Shown here piece after piece: positions 54,204 to 63,117 of a stretch of 64,000 bases of DNA. Below the pieces are notes generated by a model, which was given only the letters and a program-made list of their open reading frames with translations, made no database searches and was not told the DNA's origin. Numbering within the stretch: position 1 is the first letter of the stretch; the number at the start of each line of letters is the position of its first letter. The position numbers and the translations under genes are program-made. The stretch comes from Gammaproteobacteria bacterium (GTDB taxonomy: Bacteria; Pseudomonadota; Gammaproteobacteria; Pseudomonadales; Azotimanducaceae), in NCBI GenBank assembly GCA_026706935.1, contig JAPOXV010000018.1:772176-836175 (forward strand). The letters are read 5' to 3'.

Positions 54204-54842
54204 ATGAATCGAGCTCGATTCGTCGCGCTAGTCACATTAGTGTCGTTCGTAGCGGCATTCCTTGCCGGTTGCGGAACGTCCGCGAAGTTTCGAATGGACT
54301 TCAGCGTGCCCAAACCTGTGATCTCGCCGCTACCTATTCGAATAGCGACTTACTATCCGCCACAAATCCGAACGCATATCTACGAAGAAAAGATTGAAAA
54401 TCATGGCGACTTTCGAATTGACATGACAGGGGCGCATGAAGTGCTGTTCTCTACCGTGTTTGACTCGCTATTCGAACAGTATGTCGAGGTAGAAAACTTC
54501 GATGAAGTACCCGGCGACATGCACGGTATCATCTCGCCGTCAGTTCAGGAAGTACAGATCACACTACCACAACAAACTCGTAGCGACTACTACGAAGTCT
54601 GGATTCGCTATCAATTGCAGCTTTGGGATCGGACCGGTCAGTTGATTCACTCTTGGCCTCTAGCAGCATATGGCAAGGCAAACAAGAACAACTACCCAAC
54701 GCTTAGTCGAGCATCCGCATCCGCTCTCCACGATGCGACCGAGTTTGCGCTTCGCGATGCTGCGGCTAGTATGTCTTTTTACTTCGCCAAAGAGCCACAA
54801 GTACAGTCGTGGATCGACTCACTAGTGGGAACAACGTCATGA
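54204..54842 (+). CDS. Lipoprotein, unknown family
   Basis: 212 residues. The signal peptide ends in a lipobox (FVAAFLAGCGTSAKF). The mature part is strand-rich with SPLPIRIATYYPPQIRTHIYEE at its start and conserved-looking YEVWIRYQLQLWDRTGQLIHSW, a pattern shared with LptE- and ABC-auxiliary-type outer-membrane lipoproteins, but I do not claim either. It overlaps the next lipoprotein gene by 4 bp (ATGA), so the pair likely works together. The gap before it (53976-54203) has no gene. Confidence 0.75.
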   Translation: MNRARFVALVTLVSFVAAFLAGCGTSAKFRMDFSVPKPVISPLPIRIATYYPPQIRTHIYEEKIENHGDFRIDMTGAHEVLFSTVFDSLFEQYVEVENFDEVPGDMHGIISPSVQEVQITLPQQTRSDYYEVWIRYQLQLWDRTGQLIHSWPLAAYGKANKNNYPTLSRASASALHDATEFALRDAAASMSFYFAKEPQVQSWIDSLVGTTS

Positions 54843-55498
54843 CTCGTAAGGCACTCTTGGTTGTAGTGGTCTTCGCGGTTTTCGCGTCGACGGGGTGCGT
54901 CTCATCCACGATCCAGCAAGTCCGTCAAGGAGAAACCGGGATTCTCGGCCACGAAGCCATCGCGATCTTAGGTCGTCGGCATAAGAATAGAGACGAAACA
55001 CGTCAGAGTTTCGTCGAATGCGTCTCCAATCGTGCAGCGACAGGATCCGACTCGATCTCAGTGATCGGTGATAAAGCGTTTTTGGATTCACTGTTTCCTT
55101 GGTTTGAACCTCGTACCGCGCCACTTGAATTAAGCGAACTTGGTAGGCTGGTCGCCCGTCCTGAGATCGCTCAGCGGATCAAAGAAATCGGCGTTCGCTA
55201 CATCGTATGGATCGAAGGAACAACCGAGCGACGCGATCAAGCTGGCACCCTACAGTGCGCTGTAGCGAGCGGAGGCTTACCGGCGTGTTTCGGATTCTTA
55301 AGTTGGGAAGGTGCATCGGACTACGAAGCAACGATCTGGGATATATCGAATCAGATTAGCGTCGGGAAACTCAGTTCTGAAGCGAGAGGCGTCTCGTTCG
55401 TACCTGCCGTGATCGTCCCATTACCGTTTATTGCACGCGTACAGGCATCAGCATGCAATACGCTAGCGGATCAAATCAAGTCGTTTATAGCTGGATAG
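54839..55498 (+). CDS. Second lipoprotein, coupled to the previous one
   Basis: 219 residues from ATG at 54839, overlapping the previous TGA (an upstream in-frame start at 54809 would lie inside that gene). Signal peptide MTRKALLVVVVFAVFASTGC with lipobox FASTGC. It carries IGVRYIVWIEGTTERRD, ASDYEATIWDISN and SVGKLSSEARG, a strand pattern found in lipoproteins of unknown function. No close family recognised. Together with its neighbour it forms a two-gene unit just after the amine oxidase. Confidence 0.75.
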   Translation: MTRKALLVVVVFAVFASTGCVSSTIQQVRQGETGILGHEAIAILGRRHKNRDETRQSFVECVSNRAATGSDSISVIGDKAFLDSLFPWFEPRTAPLELSELGRLVARPEIAQRIKEIGVRYIVWIEGTTERRDQAGTLQCAVASGGLPACFGFLSWEGASDYEATIWDISNQISVGKLSSEARGVSFVPAVIVPLPFIARVQASACNTLADQIKSFIAG

Positions 55499-55613
55499 TG
55501 TCGGTCACCCATACCAAGCCGATTCACCCCAGTTCCGTCCAAGTAAATTCAAAGTGACTAGCGCGATCACCCTAGCCCACACACTAGAGTTATTCACCTT
55601 ATAAAGAATTGAC

Positions 55614-56528
55614 ATGCCGATCACCGCTCGCGAACGATTTGAACATGCGGTAGAAATCGTCCAGGAAGACCTCGAGGACGACGATCACGTACTTGCCGCT
55701 ATCCTGTGCGGTAGCCTCTCCTACGACGAAGTCTGGGATAAATCCGATATCGACTTAGTCGTGATAACGACGGACGAGAAAAAAAAACTTCATGACGCCA
55801 TTTGTCTCACTGCTGAAGACGTCAACATTCACACATCTCTAATCCCCCGGAATCAATTCAAACGCAGCCTCGAAGCGGCTCAACGCAACTCGTTTCAACA
55901 TTCGATATACGCACGCTCCAAGCTTCTGTTTAGCAAAGATCCGTCGATCGACCAAATGTATGAGGACATCGATCAGCTCGGAAAACACGATCTTCAGATT
56001 CAGATGATGAACCACGCGCAGTTCACCGTCACACAGCTCTACAAAGCGAAGAAATGGCATCTGATCAAAAACGATCCACACTACACTGCGCATTGGATAT
56101 TGAATACCGCAGGAGCGCTTGCTAACGTAGTCGTGAGCCAAGCCGGACAGCTTGTTGATCGCGAAGCGCTCGTTGAAGCGACGAAATTAAAACCCGAGCT
56201 GTTCAAGTTGATCTATACCGACCTATTCGACAAGAAGGTAAGTCACGCCACGCTTAGGAGCGCGATCGACGCAATCGACAAATATCTCGAACCACTGGCA
56301 GAGGAACTCTTCGAACCTGTTATCGAATACCTCCGAGGCGCTGGTGGCGAACCTCGCTCGAGCACGGAACTCGAAACTCATTTTGAACGCAACTTCGATC
56401 TACACCACATAGTGACCGCATGCGAGTGGCTGTCTGATCTCGGCATCATTGAGAAAGCGTCCATCCATACAAAATTGACGCTCTACAGTCAGAATGAAGT
56501 CGAAGAGTTGGCGTTCTTCGTCGTTTAA
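55614..56528 (+). CDS. Nucleotidyltransferase-fold protein
   Basis: 304 residues. The N-terminal domain has the minimal nucleotidyltransferase motif GSLSYDEVWDKSDIDLVVI (GSx10-12DxD, about 33-51): the metal-binding Asp pair is present. A helical middle and C-terminal region follow without a named domain. ATG start in an ordinary setting. An A9 tract falls inside the gene (55779-55787), a potential slippage site. The substrate could be a nucleotide or an aminoglycoside-like molecule; unknown. Precedes a UvrA paralogue gene by 34 bp. Confidence 0.8.
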   Translation: MPITARERFEHAVEIVQEDLEDDDHVLAAILCGSLSYDEVWDKSDIDLVVITTDEKKKLHDAICLTAEDVNIHTSLIPRNQFKRSLEAAQRNSFQHSIYARSKLLFSKDPSIDQMYEDIDQLGKHDLQIQMMNHAQFTVTQLYKAKKWHLIKNDPHYTAHWILNTAGALANVVVSQAGQLVDREALVEATKLKPELFKLIYTDLFDKKVSHATLRSAIDAIDKYLEPLAEELFEPVIEYLRGAGGEPRSSTELETHFERNFDLHHIVTACEWLSDLGIIEKASIHTKLTLYSQNEVEELAFFVV

Positions 56529-56562
56529 TCCCTAACGAACATAATGTTGCGCCCTAAAACGC

Positions 56563-59514
56563 GTGTCCAGGACTACCACCGGCTTGGCGAAGCAATCTCG
56601 GAGTAAACGTCAAACCAACGGACGACCGGAATCCGATCGAGGTCGCAACGGCTATCGCACTACGATCGAAGTACAAGGTTCTCGGGTTCACAATCTAAAG
56701 AACGTTTCGGTCGAAATCCCCCGTGATGCCCTCATCGTCGTGACGGGACTATCGGGTTCTGGAAAGTCATCCCTCGCGTTTGACACGATTTACGCCGAAG
56801 GCCAGCGCCGTTACATGGAGTCGCTTTCGAGTTTTGCAAGACGGTTCATCGCGCAAGTTGAAAAACCCGATGTCGACTTTGTTTTTGGATTGTCGCCGGT
56901 GGTTTCCATCGAGCAAAAGACCATCGCACGAAACCCTAGGTCGACGGTCGGGACGCTTACGGATGTTTCCACGTATCTCAATTTGCTGTATGCGACCGTC
57001 GCGGAGGCATCGTGTCCCTACACCGGTGAAGACGTTCCGATAAAAACAAGCGGCAACATTCTTGAGTCCATTCTCAGCTTGCCAAATGGTGCTGAATTCG
57101 AACTCCAAGTACCGATCTTTCTGATTTACGGCGAAGATGCGTCCCTTCTCTTTACCGAAGTCCGAAAACAAGGTTGTCGGACGGTCATCATTGATGGTGA
57201 ACGAATTGACCTGAGCGACGAAGTTCCTGAAGCCGTCGAAGGCGAACCTCAGATGTACGCAGTCGTCGACAAATTCACGCGCGTCGACGGCATCGAGAAG
57301 CAGCTCAACGCAGCAATTGAGCATGCATTGCGTGTCGGAGATTCGCTAATGACCATCGAGATCACCAGTGGATTAAGCAAAACTGCTCAAACGAAGTTCT
57401 TCAAGACTTTCGGGAGTAAGACTAAGCACCTTGTTTTCGGCGACATCGTGCCTGATTACTTCGTCTTCAACAAGCCGGAGGCTGCGTGTAGAACGTGCGG
57501 TGGTATTGGTACAACGAAGATGACGCATCGGGATCTGCTTGTGACGAATCCTGAACGAAGTTTGCGTCAAGGATGTTTCCTCCGCGAAGCGTTCACCTAC
57601 CGCCCCGAATCGCACGCAGGTTATTCGCTCTATACCGTGGCGCAGGAATACGACATCGACATGGACGCACCATGGCAGGAACTGTCTCCTAAAGCGCAAG
57701 ACGTTGTATTGCACGGTACCGAAGGAAATCTCCTGCAGCTCCAGATTCCACCGGAATCTAAGGATCGTAAGGAGCGTTGGTTGCGTTGGCCCGTCAATTT
57801 CAGAGGGGTAGCCGGAAACATCGAACGTTCGTACCGTTGGTATCGGCAAAAGGATGTACCCAACTCGAACATGGAGAGATGGCTCGATCGCGTCATGGTC
57901 GAGCACGTTTGTGCTGACTGCGAAGGCTCACGCTTGAAGTCAACGCGCATGCTGTTTCACGTCGATGGTCAGACCATCTACGAGCTTGGCCAAATGAACT
58001 TCGATGAGCTGCAAGTGTTCCTTCGTTCGCTCAACTTTGATGGTCCACAAGCCGAAGCCGGTAATCAAATCAGAAACGAGATCATCAAACGCATCGATCT
58101 TTTGCTCGGTATCGGACTCGACTACCTTAACCTGAATCGAGCGTCCGGCACACTCTCCGGAGGCGAAGCCCAACGCATCAGACTCTCAACTCAAATCGGA
58201 TCTGGATTGATGGGGATGTTGTACGTTCTGGATGAACCTTCGATCGGACTGCATCCGAAAGACAACACTAAGATGATCGCGAAGTTGAAATCACTTCGCG
58301 ATCTAGGCAACACCGTCATCGTCGTCGAACACGATGAAGACACGATTCGAGCGGCAGACCATGTTGTGGAAGTCGGTCCAGGTCCGGGAATCCATGGGGG
58401 ATCGATCGTAGTACAAGGTTCACTTGAAGAGATCCTCAACCACAGTGAGTCTCCAACCGGACAATACCTGAGTGGTAAGAAAAAGATCGATACGCCTCAG
58501 GATCGACGCGAGATGAACGGGAAGGAGCTCGTGATCCGTGGGGCGAAGGAGAACAATCTCAAAGATATCGACGTTACTATCCCACTCGGTTTATTCGTCT
58601 GTGTAAGTGGCGCATCGGGATCCGGTAAATCGACCTTAATAAACGAAATCCTTTACAAGGAGTTGTGGAAGCAACTCGTTGATACGCGATCACTTTCCGG
58701 CGAACATGAGTCGATCGAAGGCGTTGAACACCTTACTCGGGTGATCAATATCGACCAGTCACCAATTGGTCGAAACAGCCGATCGAATCCTTCAACGTAT
58801 GTAGGAATCTACGACGATATTCGCAAGCTGTTCTCTAATACAGAACTATCGAAAGATCGAGGGTATAAACCAGGTCGATTTAGCTTCAATGTCAAAGGTG
58901 GACGCTGCGAAGAGTGTCAGGGCGAAGGTACCATCAGGACGAAGCTGTACTTCATGCCTGACGTCGAAGTCACCTGCGCCACCTGTAAAGGTCAACGATT
59001 TAACTCTGAGACGCTAGAGATTACCTATCTAGATAAGAACATCGCTGATGTACTCGAAATGTCCATTGAAGATGGTGTGACGTTCTTCGAGAACGAACCA
59101 AAAATTGCACGGAAAATCAAAGTACTCGACGATCTCGGCCTAGGTTATCTGACACTAGGTCAATCTGCGACCACACTCTCCGGGGGTGAAGCACAACGCG
59201 TCAAACTCGCGACGGAGCTCGCGAAACTGCAGAACCGCGGCCACATACTCTATATTCTGGATGAACCGACCACTGGTCTGCACTTAGCCGATATCCAAAA
59301 CCTACTCAACTGTCTCCACCGATTGGTCGACGCTGGGCACACGGTTCTCTGTATCGAACACCATCTGGACGTCATTAAGACCGCCGACCATGTCATCGAT
59401 TTAGGACCGGAAGGTGGTCGAGGCGGTGGTGAAGTTATTGCGGAAGGTACACCTGAAGATATCGTTAGCACGAAAGCCTCATTTACGGGGCAATACCTAA
59501 AGGCACACCTCTAG
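56563..59514 (+). CDS. UvrA-like DNA-damage recognition ATPase, with an altered first zinc module
   Basis: 983 residues. Two ABC-type ATPase halves, each with Walker A ([11 protein letters not shown], about 65; [10 protein letters not shown], about 690) and signature ([14 protein letters not shown] and [14 protein letters not shown]). Zinc pairs CADCEGSRL and the C-terminal CEECQGEG...CATCKGQRF are present, but the first zinc module of UvrA, normally CPxC followed by the FSFNSP region, reads [16 protein letters not shown], with no Cys pair. It is thus a UvrA-class protein of unusual type rather than a certain nucleotide-excision UvrA; damage or antibiotic-resistance roles are both possible. 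GTG start with a basic low-complexity tail. Confidence 0.88.
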   Translation: MSRTTTGLAKQSRSKRQTNGRPESDRGRNGYRTTIEVQGSRVHNLKNVSVEIPRDALIVVTGLSGSGKSSLAFDTIYAEGQRRYMESLSSFARRFIAQVEKPDVDFVFGLSPVVSIEQKTIARNPRSTVGTLTDVSTYLNLLYATVAEASCPYTGEDVPIKTSGNILESILSLPNGAEFELQVPIFLIYGEDASLLFTEVRKQGCRTVIIDGERIDLSDEVPEAVEGEPQMYAVVDKFTRVDGIEKQLNAAIEHALRVGDSLMTIEITSGLSKTAQTKFFKTFGSKTKHLVFGDIVPDYFVFNKPEAACRTCGGIGTTKMTHRDLLVTNPERSLRQGCFLREAFTYRPESHAGYSLYTVAQEYDIDMDAPWQELSPKAQDVVLHGTEGNLLQLQIPPESKDRKERWLRWPVNFRGVAGNIERSYRWYRQKDVPNSNMERWLDRVMVEHVCADCEGSRLKSTRMLFHVDGQTIYELGQMNFDELQVFLRSLNFDGPQAEAGNQIRNEIIKRIDLLLGIGLDYLNLNRASGTLSGGEAQRIRLSTQIGSGLMGMLYVLDEPSIGLHPKDNTKMIAKLKSLRDLGNTVIVVEHDEDTIRAADHVVEVGPGPGIHGGSIVVQGSLEEILNHSESPTGQYLSGKKKIDTPQDRREMNGKELVIRGAKENNLKDIDVTIPLGLFVCVSGASGSGKSTLINEILYKELWKQLVDTRSLSGEHESIEGVEHLTRVINIDQSPIGRNSRSNPSTYVGIYDDIRKLFSNTELSKDRGYKPGRFSFNVKGGRCEECQGEGTIRTKLYFMPDVEVTCATCKGQRFNSETLEITYLDKNIADVLEMSIEDGVTFFENEPKIARKIKVLDDLGLGYLTLGQSATTLSGGEAQRVKLATELAKLQNRGHILYILDEPTTGLHLADIQNLLNCLHRLVDAGHTVLCIEHHLDVIKTADHVIDLGPEGGRGGGEVIAEGTPEDIVSTKASFTGQYLKAHL

Positions 59515-59577
59515 TCCGTCGATCGCCACGATATTTCTAGCTAATTCTCCTTAGGACGAATCGGGCGTATAAACGAG

Positions 59578-60432
59578 TCAAGCATCCGAATGCAACGGTG
59601 AGCAATCCAGTACGCCGCTAAATGATGTTCTCTTTTCAGGATTACCCAGATATTGCACGGCGCACGCACCCGAAGATTTAACTTCAAGCTCGTTTTGAGC
59701 ATGGATTGAAGCGTTCGATGCCCCGGATGTCACGAACGACGCACGGCTTGCTCGCAATTTAGCGCCGTCGAGTGATCCCGTACCGGATATCCGTGCTGAC
59801 ACCGATTCAGCCTCACCGTTTACGTGTACCGATGCAGTGCCTGAAATTCGGCAATCCAACGAATCACACTTGACGCCATCCACCTTGAGCGCGGCGGTTC
59901 CCGCTGATACTAAATGAATTCTCGGTGCTGAAATGGATCTGGTCGACACTGCACTTACGCCACCACAAACGAGCTTCATACTCTCAGAATCACGCAAGTC
60001 TGTCTCGATCGCAAGGCGAGCTTTTCCACCAAACACTAGCTCGTGCAGACGCGGTGTCGTGATCTCGATCGAGTATTGAGACGAATACGCAATCGATCGG
60101 GATTCGGCGGTACGACGTTTCAGTATCACGTCCAAAAGGTGAGACGCCAACGAGCGCCCATCCCTTGCATGTGCTGGACCTGATTTATTAGGACCTATTT
60201 CTAGGGCATTGTCACGTACTTTCACCTCCAAGGCTGCGAGCGCTTGCTCATTTGCGCAAATCGTCACGCGAGGAGCGTCGCCAACAGTCACCCGCATGGT
60301 TCCATTCAATGACGTTGAGACCTTGTCGAATTCACCAACTTGGAATTCGTTTGATCGAGTCGAATCCGAATCGCCTTCAGACGCACCCACACGCTCATTC
60401 ACAGTAGACACGGACCGAATCCTCATCGTCAT
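59578..60432 (-). CDS. DUF2807 (GIN domain) protein
   Basis: 284 residues. The right-handed beta-repeat head-GIN domain is seen from FQVGEFDKVSTSLNGTMRVTVGDAPRV on (core named), with the serial strands SMKLVCGGVSAVS, IHLVSAGTAALKV, RISGTASVHV, ARISGTGSLDG and FVTSGASNASI. No signal peptide. ATG at 60432 overlaps the upstream gene's end; GTG at 60402 (GTGAATGA overlap, 8 bp) is an equal candidate. Last gene of a four-gene operon. Function unknown; GIN-domain proteins are generally adhesin- or envelope-linked. Confidence 0.85.
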   Translation of the reverse strand: MTMRIRSVSTVNERVGASEGDSDSTRSNEFQVGEFDKVSTSLNGTMRVTVGDAPRVTICANEQALAALEVKVRDNALEIGPNKSGPAHARDGRSLASHLLDVILKRRTAESRSIAYSSQYSIEITTPRLHELVFGGKARLAIETDLRDSESMKLVCGGVSAVSTRSISAPRIHLVSAGTAALKVDGVKCDSLDCRISGTASVHVNGEAESVSARISGTGSLDGAKLRASRASFVTSGASNASIHAQNELEVKSSGACAVQYLGNPEKRTSFSGVLDCSPLHSDA

Positions 60433-60811
60433 GAATATTGATCGAGAGTCCCTGCAGTGCTTGTCGAAGTTCGTTGTCCTTCAACCCGGCGAGACCGTTC
60501 AACGTACCTGGAACCGCTTCGTTCAACGCTTCGGCTACCTGTGGGTTGAGTTTCGACAAATCCACCCCAAGTGAAATGAGCTTCACAGGCACTCGAACGT
60601 TTACCTCATCGGTGCCAGAGCTAATCTGAACGACCAAGAATTTCGGTAGTTCCGAATCCGCAGATTCGACTTGGTACACGGGCGATTCGTCAGAAGACAG
60701 AGCACCGAGCAGTTGCTCAGCCTCATCGACGGTTACTTTACCGTCGTGCAGCATATCGAGAACCTTCCTAACATCACTTTGGCTGTGTGATTTCGGGTTG
60801 TCGTCATTCAT
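60395..60811 (-). CDS. SHOCT-like / YvlB-type protein
   Basis: 138 residues from ATG at 60811; the upstream ATG at 60829 should be ignored because the sequence between (AAGGAG) is the ribosome site itself, ideally spaced. VRKVLDMLHDGKVTVDEAEQLLGAL (about 14-38; core KVLDMLHDGKVTVDEAEQ) is the short SHOCT-like helical hairpin also found at the start of B. subtilis YvlB. The rest is a small strand-rich domain (VNVRVPVKLISLGVDLSK). Cytoplasmic, no TM. Overlaps the DUF2807 gene, and follows the small membrane protein by about 90 bp. Confidence 0.8.
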   Translation of the reverse strand: MNDDNPKSHSQSDVRKVLDMLHDGKVTVDEAEQLLGALSSDESPVYQVESADSELPKFLVVQISSGTDEVNVRVPVKLISLGVDLSKLNPQVAEALNEAVPGTLNGLAGLKDNELRQALQGLSINIHDDEDSVRVYCE

Positions 60812-60899
60812 TTCAGATGGCTCCTTCATTTGTCGGTTTACCTCTTAGAAAGTTGTACGAGAAAACGTTCTCTATGTACGTATCGTGAGTTCACCGCAT

Positions 60900-61145
60900 T
60901 CACAAGACCGTGATATCCAGCAGCGACTCGTCATCTCGAAGAGAAATGCGCAATCCCCTCAATGCGCCGACGATGCGCGTCATTAACACGATCTGCTTGC
61001 CCCTTCGGGTCCAACGCGTCGAGCCTAGCTGCATTGTCACACCAACAATCAAGAGCACGACCATGATCGGCCAGAAAACGAAAACCGGTACAACGAAAGG
61101 CACTTTTTGATCGCGTCGCCAACGCAAAACCGCGATCGATGTCAT
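60900..61145 (-). CDS. Small single-TM membrane protein
   Basis: 81 residues, one hydrophobic helix (VPVFVFWPIMVVLLIVGVTMQ, about 18-38, core named), then a basic tail of cytoplasmic type (LGSTRWTRRGKQIV). ATG overlaps the preceding DUF2089 stop by 4 bp (ATGA), so the two are coupled. No family recognised. In the DUF2089 operon it is the only membrane anchor, so it may tie the soluble regulators to the inner membrane. Confidence 0.75.
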   Translation of the reverse strand: MTSIAVLRWRRDQKVPFVVPVFVFWPIMVVLLIVGVTMQLGSTRWTRRGKQIVLMTRIVGALRGLRISLRDDESLLDITVL

Positions 61146-61513
61146 CGGTGCCTCAGTCGATCAAGTACGTCGGATACACTCAATTCCCCTGACTCGAGTT
61201 TGTCGAGTAATTCAGGACCCGACTTCGATGAGTGTCCAGCATCTACGCCTTGTACTCGTGGAAGTTGAGTCGCGACTGACGCTAGTCGATTCTTCACCGT
61301 CGGGTAGCTGATACCGAAAACTCTCTCCATCGCTTTTAACGAGCCGCCGACCTTTAGGAAGACCGTGACGAACAACTGGTTTTCCGCAGACAAACGCGCG
61401 AGCGGCGAAATGTCGAATCGTCCTTCCATCGCAACATCGCAATCGGCACATTCGACACGCGAAACCGACATACCACGATCACAGTTCGGGCACTTTGCTT
61501 TTGACACATCCAT
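61142..61513 (-). CDS. DUF2089 family zinc-ribbon protein with HTH-like region
   Basis: 123 residues. The N-terminal zinc ribbon has KCPNCDRGMSVSRVECADCD (CPxC...CxxC, about 8-26). The following FVTVFLKVGGSLKAMERVFGISYPTVKNRL (core GISYPTVKNRL) reads as a helix-turn-helix, as in DUF2089 proteins thought to act on transcription. ATG start with no ribosome site, preceded by a promoter-like element that would put the transcript start at the ATG. First gene of the operon. Confidence 0.85.
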   Translation of the reverse strand: MDVSKAKCPNCDRGMSVSRVECADCDVAMEGRFDISPLARLSAENQLFVTVFLKVGGSLKAMERVFGISYPTVKNRLASVATQLPRVQGVDAGHSSKSGPELLDKLESGELSVSDVLDRLRHR

Positions 61514-61518
61514 AGACG

Positions 61519-61547
61519 TATTTAACCAAAATATTCAATAAAGTCAA
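61519..61547 (-). promoter_or_regulatory. Candidate sigma-70 promoter with leaderless start
   Basis: On the minus strand, TTGACT (61547-61542), 17 bases, then TAAATA (61524-61519). The expected transcription start is 5-8 bases on, at or within one or two bases of the DUF2089 ATG at 61513. No Shine-Dalgarno is present, so the message would be leaderless. The surrounding 61514-61764 region is AT-rich and divergent to the ATPase gene. Confidence 0.5.
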
Positions 61548-61764
61548 TTGATCACTTAATTATTTCAATATTAATTCAATTTAATTTACGTTTTTACAAT
61601 GTTTGAATGTCTTTTTACCCAATGATGTAGCTTGATGTGAGTTCTGTGAAGCACGATACGGAAGACTCAATCTGTGTCAGCTCCCGACTGTGTGTATGTG
61701 TAAATTTCCGAGAATTGCAAATTAAGTCATAAGATAATTGCAAATCAGGCAATGAAGTGCTCAC

Positions 61765-63039
61765 GTGCCTATACAGAGAGTGGCGTCCTATACGCCTAGG
61801 ATCGCTGACCAAGAGTTAAAACGCAAACTAGCTTCTGCGTCGACCGTAGTGATCGAAGGACCAAGAGGCTGCGGTAAAACTTCGAAGGCTAGTCAGGTTG
61901 CGAATAGCGCGGTGTTCTTTGACAGGGAGACTAATGCTAGACAGATTTGTGACCTTGACGCAAACTTAGTGCTAGAAGGCGAAACGCCAAGACTCTTCGC
62001 TGAGTGGCAACTTGCACCAAATCTGTGGAATCACGTCCGACATGCATCAGATGCTCGACAACATAAGGGGAACTTCATACTTACCGGCTCCGCAACGCCA
62101 GCTGACGACCTAACGCGTCATTCTGGAGCCGGTCGAATATCCAGATTGCAAATGCGGACGATGTCCTTATTTGAACTCGGGCTCTCATCGGGGCACGTTT
62201 CCTTGGAAGACCTGCTTGCTGGCGCAAGGGTCAGTGCATCTAGACCCGATGCAAAGATTAATGACGTTGTCGAATACATATGTAGAGACGGGTGGCCCGC
62301 GATGTAAAAAGTAGATCTCAGTAACACTATGAGCTACGTTCGAGATTACGTTGCGGAAATTGTTCGAACTGATGTTGAGAACATGACTGGTGTGCGCCAC
62401 GATCCTACTCGATTAATGCGCGTCGTGCAATCCGTTGCCCGAAACATCTCGACAGAAGTCAATCTAACTAGCCTCGCACGAGATACGGAAGAGGCGGGTG
62501 ACGACTTGCAGAATAAGACCGTAGCTAACTACCTGTCGTCTTTGGCAAGACTCTTCGTAGTAGAGGAGTTACACCCTTTTTCACCCCACCTGCGATCCCG
62601 TGCACGACTTCGCAGAACACCGAAACAACATTTCACCGATCCTTCCATCGCGGTTGCCGCGCTAAGAACGAATCCGAACCAGCTTCTTAACGACCTAAAC
62701 TATCTCGGTTTGCTCTTCGAATCCTTGATAGTTCACGAATTGCGTGTTTATGCCTCATTGCACGATGCGGAACTAAGCCACTATCGCGACAACACTGGAT
62801 TAGAGATTGATATCGTGATTCGGACGGTTTCGGGCACCTGGATACCGGTTGAAGTGATACTTGGGAGTGGGGACGCGACAATTGATGCTGCTGCGGCTAA
62901 TCTGCTCAAGTTCGTCGACAAAGTCGACTTCGACCGAATGGGCCAACCCGCCAATCTGCTTGTTATAACAGGCACGGGTTATTCGTATCAACGTGAAGAT
63001 GGGGTTACGGTTTTACCAATCACGTCACTTGGACCGTAG
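61765..63039 (+). pseudogene. AAA/DUF4143-type ATPase split by an in-frame TAA
   Basis: Single reading frame from GTG at 61765 to 63039 interrupted only by TAA at 62305-62307; 188 codons after the start, the same frame resumes in GWPAM-stop-KVDLSNTMSYVRDY and continues with the DUF4143 domain. The N-terminal part has Walker A GPRGCGKTS and sensor ILTGSATP. The Walker B equivalent reads LFAEWQ where the family usually has L-I-D-E-W-Q, so the metal-binding Asp is also lost. The C-terminal half (about 210-425) carries the nuclease-like FESLIVHELRVYA and SHYRDNTGLEIDIVIRT, VPVEV type motif (IPVEVIL). A decayed gene most likely; suppression or two-part translation is an alternative (an ATG lies at 62329). 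Confidence 0.85.
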
Positions 63040-63117
63040 ATTCGAGAAGACTAGAAACGGAATCTACGTACGGCACCTACCCACGCAGCTGGACTATGCC
63101 TGTCATATTCACTGCGA

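Noticed and set aside
54809..54841. Earlier start for the second lipoprotein (MDRLTSGNNV...)
   Set aside because: It would place the signal peptide ten residues inside and overlap the previous gene by 34 bp; the ATG at 54839 gives a clean signal peptide and the usual ATGA overlap.
60812..60829. ATG at 60829 as start of the SHOCT-like gene
   Set aside because: The six codons it adds contain the AAGGAG ribosome site for the ATG at 60811.
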